Source: Hirudo medicinalis (Eukaryota; Annelida; Clitellata; Hirudinida; Hirudinidae). Taken from it: a DNA stretch of 23,943 nucleotides. The translations under genes and the position numbers were made by a program. Position 1 is the stretch's first letter, and every line of letters starts with the position of its first letter. The notes below the pieces were generated by a model, which was not told where the DNA came from, did not search any database, and worked only from the letters and a program-made list of their open reading frames with translations. Shown one piece after another: positions 8,506 through 17,837 of the stretch. The stretch is taken from assembly GCA_011800805.1 (NCBI GenBank), contig MPNW01001131.1, forward strand, positions 46,169-70,111, read 5' to 3'.

Positions 8506-11108
8506 GTGTTGTTGCTGCAAACTAAAGCTTACTATTGAATACTTTGGAAATACAATAATGATTGTTTATGATTTACTTTTGAGCAAAATGACATTCTTAG
8601 TCTGAAGGTGCTTCCTTGATGATGATAATATATTTGAAGATATTTTTGTGATAGCATGTCTTTAAGTTAGTTTCTTGAATATCTTCACCAGTTTTGATTT
8701 CTTGACAACTTTATTTCTTAACAATGCTCCATTTTCATTTCAATTCCTGATGGAGTTGAATAGTTTATCCAAAGTCTATTCACTTATTCTTCTGCGCAGT
8801 TGCTCCTCCACGATGCTCAAAAACAAATTGTCAAAAGCAATAAGTTCTGAAAAAAAAAAGAGCAACACATTTCTTTAAAAAAAACAATAAACAAAGCAAG
8901 AAAAAAACACATTACTATCTTCTTCATCGAGGAAGTATGAAAATTGTTAAAGGGAGACATTTTAGTGTCATTAAGGAGGAAATGATGACATTTAAGTTGG
9001 ATGTTCAAATTCAAAGGAGGAATTCAAAGAAGCAGAACATAATGAAGATCTTGTTGAATGTTTGAAAAATTGATGATCGCTTGAATGCTCATATTTTGGG
9101 AGTTCTGCTCAATGAAATGTGCTCAAACCTTGTGGATCATTTGCAATGATTACTAATTTATTGTGAATTTTGAGTGGCTGATGAATATTAGTAAGGCAAG
9201 GTTTATTTATCGATGGTAAAGGCCAGAGAGGTGAAAAGTCAACATTACAAATGCTTGTTTACCTGCAAGTTGAATGTGATGATGTTCATTTGCTCGGAGC
9301 TGCAAACATGATTTCATTTCTTTTCCATTTGTTAAACCCAATTAATTTTAATCAATTAATTTCTTAATTATTCAGTTCCAGAAGACCCTGCAATCATTCG
9401 ATCAGGACATTCTCCTTCAGAACTCTCCACTGAAAATCTCCAACAAGTCAAACCTTCCCTCTTCATCCACCTGGGACGGCAACCTCACCCAACCCTCCTC
9501 GTCCATGGACCCTTGGGGAGTACCCACTCCACTCATCTCCCCTCCCCAGAGGATCCAACACCTGCCCAAAGTGGCCGACCCGTGGGGAGATTCATTCCTC
9601 CCCAAAGAACCGGAACCCGTTCGGGCAGCGAACGACCCCTGGTCTCCGGTAGCGATTCAGTCGTCAGGTGGGAGATGTTGTCCTTTTCAATGATTACTTA
9701 ATTTTAATTACATATTAACTTATTAGTAACAATTGCTGGGAAGATGTCGGTAATTAGTTATTTTTATTTTTATTGATAACTTTCGCAATGACGAGTTGAT
9801 TTGTTAAGCTTTGGAATATTTTATATTAAAACATGTTGTATTTATTTGTGATTACAATTTGTATGTAGTTTGTCTCATTACATTAATACATGTCATGAAT
9901 TGAGACCAATTGAGAATGGAATAAAGCCACTGATGATTTTAATTTAAGTGCTTTGTACTCGTTCAAGCTGACTTGCCAAAGCATTGTTGATGTTTACTAA
10001 AGTGTGAAAGATTGTCAATCATTCATCAGAATATTTGAGGGCATCTACCAATAAATTATGAATTACAAGTTATTTCATTTCATAATTAACATATCTGTTC
10101 TCCAAATTAAAGTATTTAATGCCCAATTCAGTGACTTCTTCTCCTTGGAATCCGCTCTCCTCGGGGGGACCCGTCCCCATACCGACGCAACCCGCTCACG
10201 GTTTCAACAACGGCTTCGGCACTCCCCAGAACAACGCCGACATTCTGGACAGCGAATTCGACCTCCTGAGCATCAGATCGACGTCCGGACAGGAGCCTGA
10301 GATCATCTTGCAACCTCTGACGACAATGTCTGCCAACTCGAAAGACTATCTCGGGGATCTCGGAGGTTAGCGAAGCTATGTTAACTTACGTTGTTAATCA
10401 ATTAACAGCTGAACGACTGAAGCCTTATTAATTATTGTTAATTGATTTTACTGCTTCATCGTTGTGCACGTCCTTCATGTTCCACTACCTTCAGAGGACC
10501 TGCTGTCGGGCACAATATGGAGTCAACAATCGACGCAACAGCACCCAGAGGACGACCAATCAAAATCGGGGAAGAAATTGAAATCCATGGAGGAGTTCCT
10601 GGGTTCAAATGCCAACCTCGTCAACCTCAACGACCTCGTCACAAAGCCACCACCGTCAAGTTCGTGACCCTCAGTTTCAATCTACTTAATATTATGATTG
10701 CGTCCATAATTAGTAATAGGTGTAACGATAACAATATTTACTATTATCAATATTTATGATCAACATTAATGCAAGCATTTTCTAAAGCAAAATATCTGGC
10801 CTTTGGTTAAGATAATATTAAATTTATTTGATTACAATTAAAATTATTAAAACGTAATAATTCTTAAACTAATTCATGTTATGGATAGTTTAAAGTTTGT
10901 TAAAACTGTACTTATTTTCACAGCCATCGCCAACCCTTTTGCGATGTCGACCAATCCCCGTCCGACCCCCGTCCCGATCGATCCGACGGCAGCTCATCCC
11001 TCGTTCGGAGCACCTTGGCCGATGGCTCTCGACGCGAATCCTGCCCCGGCCTTCCGGGCCGGTCGGATTCCATCCTCGTACCCGCAGCACAACAACCCCT
11101 TCCTCTGA
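4158..11108 (+). CDS. Epsin, clathrin-mediated endocytosis adaptor (eight exons, one frameshift)
   Basis: Epsin binds PtdIns(4,5)P2 at the plasma membrane and links ubiquitinated cargo to AP-2, clathrin and EH-domain proteins. Exons: 4158-4460, 5073-5239, 5505-5553, 5993-6192, 9376-9667, 10132-10365, 10495-10659, 10924-11108. All phases agree, giving about 531 residues once a one-base deletion near 5175 is allowed for. Residues 1-157 are the ENTH domain, with the hallmark KVREATSNDPWG (20-31) and the lipid-contact residues R22, R60, H70 and K73 equivalent to human R25, R63, H73 and K76. Two ubiquitin-interacting motifs follow (197-213, core LQLALAMS; 223-236, core LQLALEES). DPW motifs for AP-2 lie at 285, 308 and 327. 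FLGSNANLVNLNDLV (450-464) matches the vertebrate epsin clathrin-box segment. NPF motifs for EH domains lie at 474 and 528, three residues from the C-terminus. The start is the first ATG in frame. The family call is secure. Intactness is uncertain because of the frameshift. Confidence 0.95.
4461..5072 (+). other. Epsin intron 1
   Basis: Donor CAG|GTTATT, acceptor AACCAG|GGT, phase 0. AT-rich. A 10-bp inverted repeat with a 3-base spacer sits at 4548-4570. No other feature is seen. Confidence 0.8.
5172..5178 (+). other. Single-base frameshift in epsin exon 2
   Basis: The reading frame entering exon 2 gives the expected ENTH helix through KDSER and then runs into TGA at 5190. From 5177 the conserved continuation (RNERMKALAAKERLAQ) is in the frame one base earlier. 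One base is therefore missing at about 5175-5177. Everything downstream is intact, which favours an assembly or sequencing error, or a recent allele, over an old pseudogene. Confidence 0.85.
5787..5811. repeat. Perfect 9-bp hairpin in epsin intron 3
   Basis: TGCATGGCA and its exact complement TGCCATGCA are separated by a 7-base loop. The hairpin lies in a GC-rich patch (about 5740-5830) of an otherwise AT-rich intron. No coding frame explains the patch. Confidence 0.6.
6280..6356 (+). repeat. Direct repeat in a GAT-rich stretch
   Basis: A 19-base unit starting GATTACGATAGTG occurs at 6280-6298 and again at 6338-6356, within degenerate GATGGT/GATGAT sequence. Confidence 0.8.
6687..6728 (+). 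CDS. Candidate 42-nt cassette exon of epsin
   Basis: A GC-rich island bounded by an acceptor (CTGGTGCAG) and a donor (TGG|GTAAAT). Its 42 bases (14 codons) are open in the phase-0 frame required between exons 4 and 5. The peptide in that frame (RLAGLHHPIGTSVW) is not recognisable, so the support is only splice signals, composition and phase. Confidence 0.3.
8453..8517. repeat. (GTT)n microsatellite, imperfect
   Basis: About twenty GTT units interrupted by GAT, GGT and GCT. Confidence 0.9.
9668..10131 (+). other. Epsin intron 5
   Basis: Donor TCAG|GTGGGA, acceptor AATTCAG|TG, phase 1. AT-rich. Nothing else is seen. Confidence 0.8.
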
Positions 11109-11345
11109 GCGGACCTCGGAGATCCCTCGTTCCACGGCCTCCCCCCAGTCCGTCCGACGAGGACGAAAAGGACGCGTCTTTCCGATCGAAACCTTCTATT
11201 TTCTCCAAACTCTCTTCGTCGATTCGAAATAATATTTTTATTCTTCCAATTTTCGACTGCTTCCGACTCTCACTTGTGCAATCTCCAAAATCATGCTCAT
11301 CCACTCGAGCGGAGTTGAAGGGCAGAAGTTATTTTTTACTGTAAA

Positions 11346-11351
11346 ATTAAA
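11346..11351 (+). promoter_or_regulatory. Candidate epsin polyadenylation signal (ATTAAA)
   Basis: ATTAAA lies about 240 bases after the epsin stop codon. No closer AATAAA is visible in the 3' flank. Confidence 0.35.
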
Positions 11352-11615
11352 AATTGTATTTTTAATTAATTCGATTGTAAGAACTTCGATGACGACGACG
11401 TAAGACTGACTTTAAGAAGAAAAAATTATTATTATTATTAGTTATTGTTATTATTACTACTACTTATTATTATTATATCCGTTGTCGTTGCTGATGATTA
11501 CCACTCAGTTGTGATTGTAGCATGGATACATTATTTCCAGTTTACCGACGACATTCTCGTGTGTAAATACCACGTACAATGCCTTACGTCGGCTTACACT
11601 TAAGTCCGCTATTAA

Positions 11616-11906
11616 ATACTATGTACTGCAGTACATTATCGCGACCTTAGCTTTCCTACGAGTACTGACGCACCCCCTCGTCATCCCAAGCCCGATGGAT
11701 CCAATGCACCAACTGATGCATGCCGGGTTAAGCCTTGCACCAGGAGGTCCCCAGTCGAGCTTAAGGATCCTGATGTTGACTTCATGAATTGGAAATTGAA
11801 TTCCGAACAAAATATTGAGTCAGTTATTATATTTACTGTTCGTTATGCAAGTTTAGGCATGTCCAATGATGATGATATCCGAATCATGACTCATCTGCTA
11901 CCTGAT
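11616..11906 (+). other. 97-codon open frame without an early ATG, GC-rich core
   Basis: The frame is open from after a TAA (11613) to a TGA at 11907. The core at 11640-11780 is much GC-richer than its surroundings and is open in more than one frame. In this frame it reads as polar and proline-rich, then ELKDPDVDFMNWKLNSEQN. A CAG at 11628-11630 could serve as an acceptor. No family recognised. It could be a terminal exon, an epsin 3'-region remnant or decayed foreign DNA. Confidence 0.25.
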
Positions 11907-14340
11907 TGATGATGATGATGATTATTATGTAATGATGCCGGCATGTCTAAAGTTATTGGGATTATCGCTCATTCATTTTATTAAAACTAACATAAAAAAA
12001 ATTAAAGCTATATTTACATTATATCTATTATTAGTATTGGTAATCTATTATTAGTGCTTGTAACCTATTATTGGCGCTCGTGTAATTGCAGCTTGGAAAT
12101 CAAATTTAAGCCTCTTTAGTTCAGGCTTATCTTTCTGTCTTGCAACTAATCTTTGCCTGTTCGTTGTTGCTTAATAAACAATATTATAACTGTAATTATT
12201 ATTATTATGATTGTAATCATTGTTGTTGTCACTATTAATTATTATTATTATTATTATTATTAATCACAATCAAACAACACCAGTAAAAGATTGTTGCATA
12301 TTGTTATGCTTATGATTCCACAGCTTCTCTTTTGTAATTGTAATTATTGTTGTTATTATTAATATTATTATTATTATTATTGCAGTGGTAGTATTTTTGC
12401 TTTCTTTTCCCTTGATTTCATTGGTTCCTGAACAATGCTTTGAGGCAGTGCAACAGAGTTTGCAGTGTTGGTTTGTTATTGCAAGCATTTACAATGGTGA
12501 TGATGATGATGATGCAATTAGCCATGAAAATTTGTTAGCAACAGGTACTGCTTGATGATGATCCTTCAACAATTAAACATTTGGCTGACCAAACCGATTA
12601 AAGTGTTAAGTTGTCTTATTTAGTTTCCTGATGATCGATCCTCCGAATGTTTGTGCATTGCACGCATAGCTTCCTCAGTTTGAAGATTTACCTATTGTTC
12701 ACTTTTAATGGATAATCAATTTGTTATTATCAATAATATTAAATGTAATTATAATTATTACTTATAATTTATAAGCATTAATCCTTTAACGACTTTCAGC
12801 AGTCATTTCAATTTGGTCTGGATTTCAGAAAGCTTTGTTTTGTGGTTTTGAAATTCACTTTCCTTGTTTGTGAATGTTCTCTTTGAGTTTAGCTTCAGTG
12901 TTATTAGCTACATTACAGTTAATGACGTCATTAATACTGATGATGTTGATGATGATGGTAATAATAATAATAATAAATTAGGTGTAATTTATTTACTTTT
13001 TTAACAATTTTGTAATTTTTGACTCCGCATTTGAAACTTCTACTTTCTCTTCAATGTTGGTCTTCTTCCATCCCACTGACAGTAATAAATTATGTATTCA
13101 TGCAAGTGATAGTGTGGTTAACTCATCTCATTTGCATCTGCATCATTAGAGACATTTTAAGGTCTCTACCATATTGATGATGATGATGATGTGCACCTGT
13201 ATTTCCGTGCATTCACTTAGTTCACAATGCAGTGAGATTCTCTTCTGGTCTCTGCTTTCAAAGTGTTTATTACAATTTTTAAGGACGCAATCGATTGTAA
13301 TTTTGTACTCATTTAACAATGTTAAAAGATGATGATGATGATTGTAGACATTGAGGATTTTGAATTTCTTTTGTTTCGAAATTTTGAAGTGGATGTTAAA
13401 ATGACATCTAAAGGTTATCAATTAAATATTAAATCGAATAAATGAATCATTAGTCATTCAAAATAATATTGCACTAACATCGTCATTGTCGACGAAGATA
13501 ATGATTAAAGTCGTGTTTTAAATGAAATGAAGGCATATATTCATTTCTGAACCAAAAAACCCACAAATTCACGGTCTATCCCGCGGGGAATATAATTTCC
13601 GTCCAGGGGATAACCTCTTAATAACGCAATTATTATATTATTGCGACAAGTAGTTAAGAATCTCTATGTAGTGGGTAAGATGAAAGAAGATGCGAATTTT
13701 AATGTTGACGAACATGAGAAAATTGACGAATATGTGACAATGGAAGAAATATTTTAACTGGTTGTGACACAACCAAGGAAAAGTAGATAAAATAATTAAA
13801 TAATACAACAGATGAAGGATGAGGATATGTTAGTTTCAACAACTGGATAGAATATATTCAGATATGAATTGTCCAAAATCGGAAGTACGTTGGAAGCAAG
13901 GTCGAAATCCGTTGAGTCCATTGATGATGGATAGTACAGTTATCTCATCTCAATTTCCTCCGCATCCCTAGACATTTTAAGAGCTCGATGATGGTGGTGA
14001 TGATGATGTAGACAGGGATTGAAATTTATTTTTTATCTAAATAGTAAATTAAATCTTCAATAAAAATCATGATATACAAATCAGAAAGAAAGTAATGTTA
14101 AAATTTTATTATATATATATATATATTTCCATATTATTCGCATAATTTATTGTCCATTCATTCTGTGGCAGGCCTGTAGCTGCAGACCTGAAATAACAGG
14201 TCTTTCTGTAAAATGAAAACGCACCCACGAATTGTTATGAAATACAAACATAAATGCAGCCATGTTTTGTAATAAAAGTCAATAAATAGATCAACTAAAG
14301 TAATACAAAGTGAAAACACTAGTGCAAGTACTAGTATAAG
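11907..14340. other. Intergenic AT-rich region, microsatellites only
   Basis: Contains ATT arrays (about 12237-12262 and 12355-12381), short ATG/GAT arrays (12499-12515, 13171-13192, 13327-13342, 13990-14010) and a TA run (14109-14126). A 49-codon open frame at about 13611-13757 (KMKEDANFNVDEHEK) has no splice or composition support. I see no gene here. Confidence 0.5.
14109..14126. repeat. (TA)n microsatellite
   Basis: Nine TA units. Confidence 0.9.
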
Positions 14341-14415
14341 AAAGTAGAACTGGAATGATGTGCACGGGCGGATTTGTAAAAGCCGCGACCCTCTTGATTA
14401 TAAAAATCTAAATAG

Positions 14416-14676
14416 TACTTAGAAACTCCTACCACGGAGCGCACCGACAGGGAATCATCAGAGGAGTGCCCCCGTCACCGAACGTTTCGGCCCAAACTCC
14501 TTACGTTCTCGGGGGGTGGGCCACACCCGTCCGATCAGNATCAGGCGGGTGTCCCTGTCGGTTATTACCCTACGTTTACCCATCATCTGAACATTGCCCA
14601 TTATATGGTTATCGACTACAGACTCGCGGCGACCTTTACACATCGACACCATATAATGCAAACTGAAAATAATAAA
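14416..14676 (+). other. GC-rich island with an 87-codon open frame, identity unknown
   Basis: A compact GC-rich block (about 14365-14660) in AT-rich DNA. One plus frame is open from after a TAG (14413) to a TAA (14677), across an N at 14539, and reads for example GVPVGYYPTFTHHLN then IAHYMVIDYRLAATFTH. A second plus frame and a minus frame are also open over much of it, so the composition alone may explain this. The block also folds. GGGTG/CACCC and ACACCCG/CGGGTGT complements surround the N, and a 10-bp inverted repeat CATTATATGG/CCATATAATG lies at 14598-14659. It could be an exon, a mobile-element fragment or a structured RNA. I recognise none of these. Confidence 0.3.
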
Positions 14677-14679
14677 TAA

Positions 14680-15250
14680 AAAAAAAAATTCTAAATAGAA
14701 TAAGAACTACGACATTAAAGTTATTGCTTAATTAATTAACTTAACTTTAAGGCATTTCTTATAGAGATTAAATTGTCAGCAAGCGATTCAGTGGTCTAGG
14801 TTCCAATGTGCTTCCTCCCTCAAAGTTTTCTAGATCCTCCCCTGTGAATGGAGAAAGTCAGACAGCTTGGCTGAATATCAAAGTATTTGAGATGACGTAG
14901 TATGAATATTCATTTAAACAAAACGATGCATTTCTGAAACTTTAATTTTTGTTGCTATTAAAAAAAAACAATTACAAATAATTTTTTATTTTATGGAAGT
15001 AGCGACCAATTTTCAGTGTGATTAATTAATTTTAAGCCTTTCTTATCAAATTTAATACTGTCTTTATGATTGCATTTAGCCGATCTTTTGAATCCTAATC
15101 AGATGCGAAGGCACAACAATCGCCGGACAATTTGATAAAAGCAAAAATTTTGATTTAAAAGCGGGAACAACACCAGACATCCATTGAGAAAGAGCGACTC
15201 CTTGTTAAGATTGACGTGGCTCATCAACGTAAATGTAAAAATTCCAGAAT
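14680..15250. other. Intergenic, no feature seen
   Basis: AT-rich sequence between the GC-rich island and the first SINE copy. No convincing exon, RNA or repeat. Confidence 0.5.
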
Positions 15251-15257
15251 GCCATAC

Positions 15258-15421
15258 CCAGAGCGTCAGAGGCACTTCTTATTAACCATTTACATATTTA
15301 TGTACATATTACATCCTTCCCAAGGATGACGGCCAAGGATGCTTATGACACTGCAGGCTGGGTTTGGAACACATTACGACTGTTGCCATTATCGTCTTTA
15401 CGATGTATCACTGACATGGTA
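15258..15421 (-). mobile_element. Diverged copy of a tRNA-derived SINE
   Basis: It aligns by eye with the better copy at 16415-16592. Shared blocks, written on the plus strand, are TTAACCATTTA, CCTTCCCAAG, GCAGGCTGGGTTT-GAACAC and TACGACTGTTGCCATTA. The B-box equivalent is mutated (GTGTTCCAAAC on the minus strand) and the A-box half is not recognisable. This is an old, inactive copy in the same orientation. Confidence 0.75.
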
Positions 15422-16104
15422 GGTATATGATGTATTAGTTAGAGTTAATGTCATCATGTGCACCAAGAAGAAAATGAGAATATTTCGTTGAGAAATCAAA
15501 AGCGGGCACACGTGATTAATATCTAATTGGGTCAAAGAGCAGCATGATGATTGGTGGATGGCAATCTTGAGGTCATTATTTGAAAATATGAGGTCGTTCG
15601 ATAAGCCAATTAAGTTTCGAATATGTAGACCAGAAGAAGTAGGGGATGATAAGTTTCATATAAATAAGTTTCATAAGTTTAGTAGATTACATCGCTATTT
15701 TTAATAGGCAATGATCTAATAAATAAGCATGTTTTTGTTTATAATACAAATGAAATATGATTTATTCTGATAACCTGTTTTTCTCTCTACAAGGATGCAA
15801 TTTAAAGGAATTATGAAATCAACATTTTTAAATATACGGAAAATCAAGCTATTGTCCTAATAACTAATTAAGATCCTACTATTTCTAACTGATAAAATAT
15901 TCTAATTATAATTTACCTTTGTGACGTCATTACTAACCCATTATTCGTTATTGTATTCATTCGTCATGTTATTCAGAATTGGAAAAATACCAACAAACAA
16001 TTAGAAAATGCAGAAAAGAAAAATTATTTGCGGTTTCTTTGGAAAGTGATGAATGGAGTCCAGAAGTCGGCCATGTAACTATGTGGTCGAGCACGAGCCG
16101 GATT

Positions 16105-16176
16105 CTATTATTGTTATTATTATTATTATTATTATTATTGTTGTTGTTGTTATTATTATTATTATTATTGTTGTTA

Positions 16177-16243
<67 letters not shown>

Positions 16244-16260
16244 CATTATTATTATTATTG
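16105..16260. repeat. (TTA/TTG)n microsatellite
   Basis: A long array of TTA with interspersed TTG units, running up to an N at 16261. Long translated leucine, isoleucine or tyrosine runs over it are artefacts of the repeat. Confidence 0.95.
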
Positions 16261-16349
16261 NTTACAACAGGAGCATCATGCGTGAAATTATGCGTGAATT
16301 TTAAAAATGAAGTGAAATAATCAATACAATAAAATAAAGTATTGAAAAA

Positions 16350-16351
<2 letters not shown>

Positions 16352-16414
<63 letters not shown>
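16352..16414. repeat. (AAT)n microsatellite, tail of the SINE
   Basis: About twenty-one AAT units directly adjoining the 3' end of the minus-strand SINE. Read on the SINE strand it is an ATT tail, consistent with a SINE simple-repeat tail. Confidence 0.9.
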
Positions 16415-16416
<2 letters not shown>

Positions 16417-16592
16417 TGTAAATGCAGTTCATTTATGTAGCGCCAGAGGCGCGCTTTGTTAACCATTTATATAGCGCTCCTTCCCAAGAGCGCTTGTGGC
16501 AGTGCAGGCTGGGTTTCGAACACGACATAATACGACTGTTGCCATTACAGCCGTATGCAGGAACGTAACCCATTCGGCCAACCTGCACGCCA
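16415..16592 (-). mobile_element. tRNA-derived SINE, minus orientation
   Basis: On the minus strand the 5' part resembles a tRNA with a long variable arm (Leu/Ser-like). A-box-like TTGGCCGAATGGG lies at 16581-16569 and a near-perfect B box, GTGTTCGAAAC, at 16523-16513, about 45 bases apart as expected of an internal RNA polymerase III promoter. A body follows with two tandem related units, each ending GCGCTAYATAAATG, then GCATTTAC and an ATT-repeat tail. A diverged second copy lies at 15258-15421. SINEs are moved in trans by a LINE. None is present in the window. Family name not assigned. Confidence 0.8.
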
Positions 16593-16640
16593 TGATGATA
16601 ACGATGACGATGACGACGATGATGATGATGATAAGAAGAA
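16591..16640. repeat. GATGAT/GACGAT microsatellite
   Basis: A degenerate GAT array followed by AAG units, abutting the 5' end of the SINE. Confidence 0.9.
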
Positions 16641-16926
16641 GAAGATGAAGAATACGAGTAATATTAATTTGAATGTCTTATGTATGATGATAATATCATT
16701 GAGTTCGGCAGCTTAATTTTATAGAATAATATGGAACAGATATTATTATGCTAGCAATGTGATATAAATTATAGTAGTATAGTAATATAATAAAATATTA
16801 TGAAAGTATAATTACTGACAGTGACAATATTATCATGCGAATCAATTAACATCAATAACATGTCGTTTTTAAGAATGTCCTCGTTATCGTCATCTTCATC
16901 GTCGTCATCAACTTCATCATCGTCGC

Positions 16927-16989
<63 letters not shown>

Positions 16990-17308
16990 GGTTATAAATA
17001 ACTTGTTACAGTTTTAGGTAACCTTTTAATTGGCAAATGCATTAATTATTTAGATTTCATTAAAATCAACAATTCATAATATATTCAAAAAGGTAGCGAG
17101 TAAATACAATCAGGTAAACATACAACAGCGAAATCACTGTCCATAGACCAAGGAAGAATTTTTTTTAGTTATCAACAATGAGAAATGACCTTCACCAATT
17201 TCTTTAACGCACACAAGATATTATTCTTAGGCTGAAAACCACTTTAATCCCCCATCCCAACTTCAACCCTAAACTAAATCAAATGCAATTTTGGAATTCA
17301 AGAAAATA
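16641..17308. other. Intergenic, AT-rich, ATC array
   Basis: Apart from the (ATC)n array at 16881-16989 I see no gene or RNA. Confidence 0.5.
16881..16989. repeat. (ATC)n microsatellite
   Basis: Begins degenerate (CATCTTCATCGTC) and becomes a pure ATC array of about twenty units. It is complementary to the GAT array at 16591-16640. Confidence 0.95.
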
Positions 17309-17446
17309 ATGCGTTTAATGTTGTTATCTGTCTATTGTTTAATCGCTCTGGGTTTTCTGCGTTTGCGACATGTCCATATTTTGACTAATACAATACAGAA
17401 ACAACAACAGCATCGACAAAAATAACAACAACCTCAACACACGCAG

Positions 17447-17557
17447 TGGGAGTTGACGATGTTGATGCAAGACAGCAAGAACGCCAAGTCTTGCACGGAA
17501 GCTTACTGGATGCGAGGTATCGTTGGTCCTTATAAGCTGCTGTACACGCTCTTTGAG
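17447..17557 (+). CDS. Candidate exon upstream of the GPCR
   Basis: 111 bases, 37 codons, open in phase 0, with an acceptor (CAACACACGCAG) and a donor (GAG|GTGATA). Third positions are GC-rich like the neighbouring real exons. The peptide begins WELTMLMQDSKNAKSC and ends GPYKLLYTLFE. It could join in phase to an acceptor at 17831 (TTTAACAG|GAG CAG ATG) and so add to the receptor N-terminus. The same frame 5' of it starts with an ATG at 17309 and a hydrophobic signal-like run (MRLMLLSVYCLIALGFL) but is broken by a TAA at 17423. Other frames over this patch are open too. No family recognised. Confidence 0.35.
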
Positions 17558-17837
17558 GTGATACAAACATTTCCAGATTATTACATTTCAGAAAATATTA
17601 TTAACAACCAACAACAATCAAATGTTTATTAACGAACAGCAACAATACTCGAATGCTTATCATTTTTTGTTTTATCGTCATCTTACCACTTGAAATATTG
17701 CTATCATCTCTTGTAATCTCTTCGAAGACATTTTTCTCCGCTAAAACGACTGCCAAGTATCCATGTTTCGTTCGTGTTAAGTCCACCAGGAATTCTCCAA
17801 CCTCAATTCCTTCTGCCGGAGAGTTTAACAGGAGCAG

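Larger units (their letters stand above)
6193..9375 (+). other. Epsin intron 4 (3.2 kb)
   Basis: Donor GAG|GTACGT, acceptor TTATTCAG|TTC, phase 0. It contains an imperfect GAT-rich stretch with a 58-base duplication (6280-6356), a GTT array (8453-8517) and two GC-richer segments that could be in-phase cassette exons (6687-6728, 7157-7225). The open frame at 7612-7860 has no supporting splice sites or recognisable sequence. Confidence 0.75.

Noticed and set aside
10881..11344. Several overlapping frames on both strands at the epsin 3' end
   Set aside because: Only the frame ending NPFL continues epsin with correct phase. The others are shadows over a GC-rich exon and 3' UTR.
13611..13757. 49-codon frame ending KIDEYVTMEEIF
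   Set aside because: AT-rich codons, no splice sites, no family. Too short to support.
15969..16466. Long open frames with runs of Asn, Tyr, Leu or Ile on both strands
   Set aside because: They are translations of the TTA and AAT microsatellites and cross an N. No unique coding sequence supports them.
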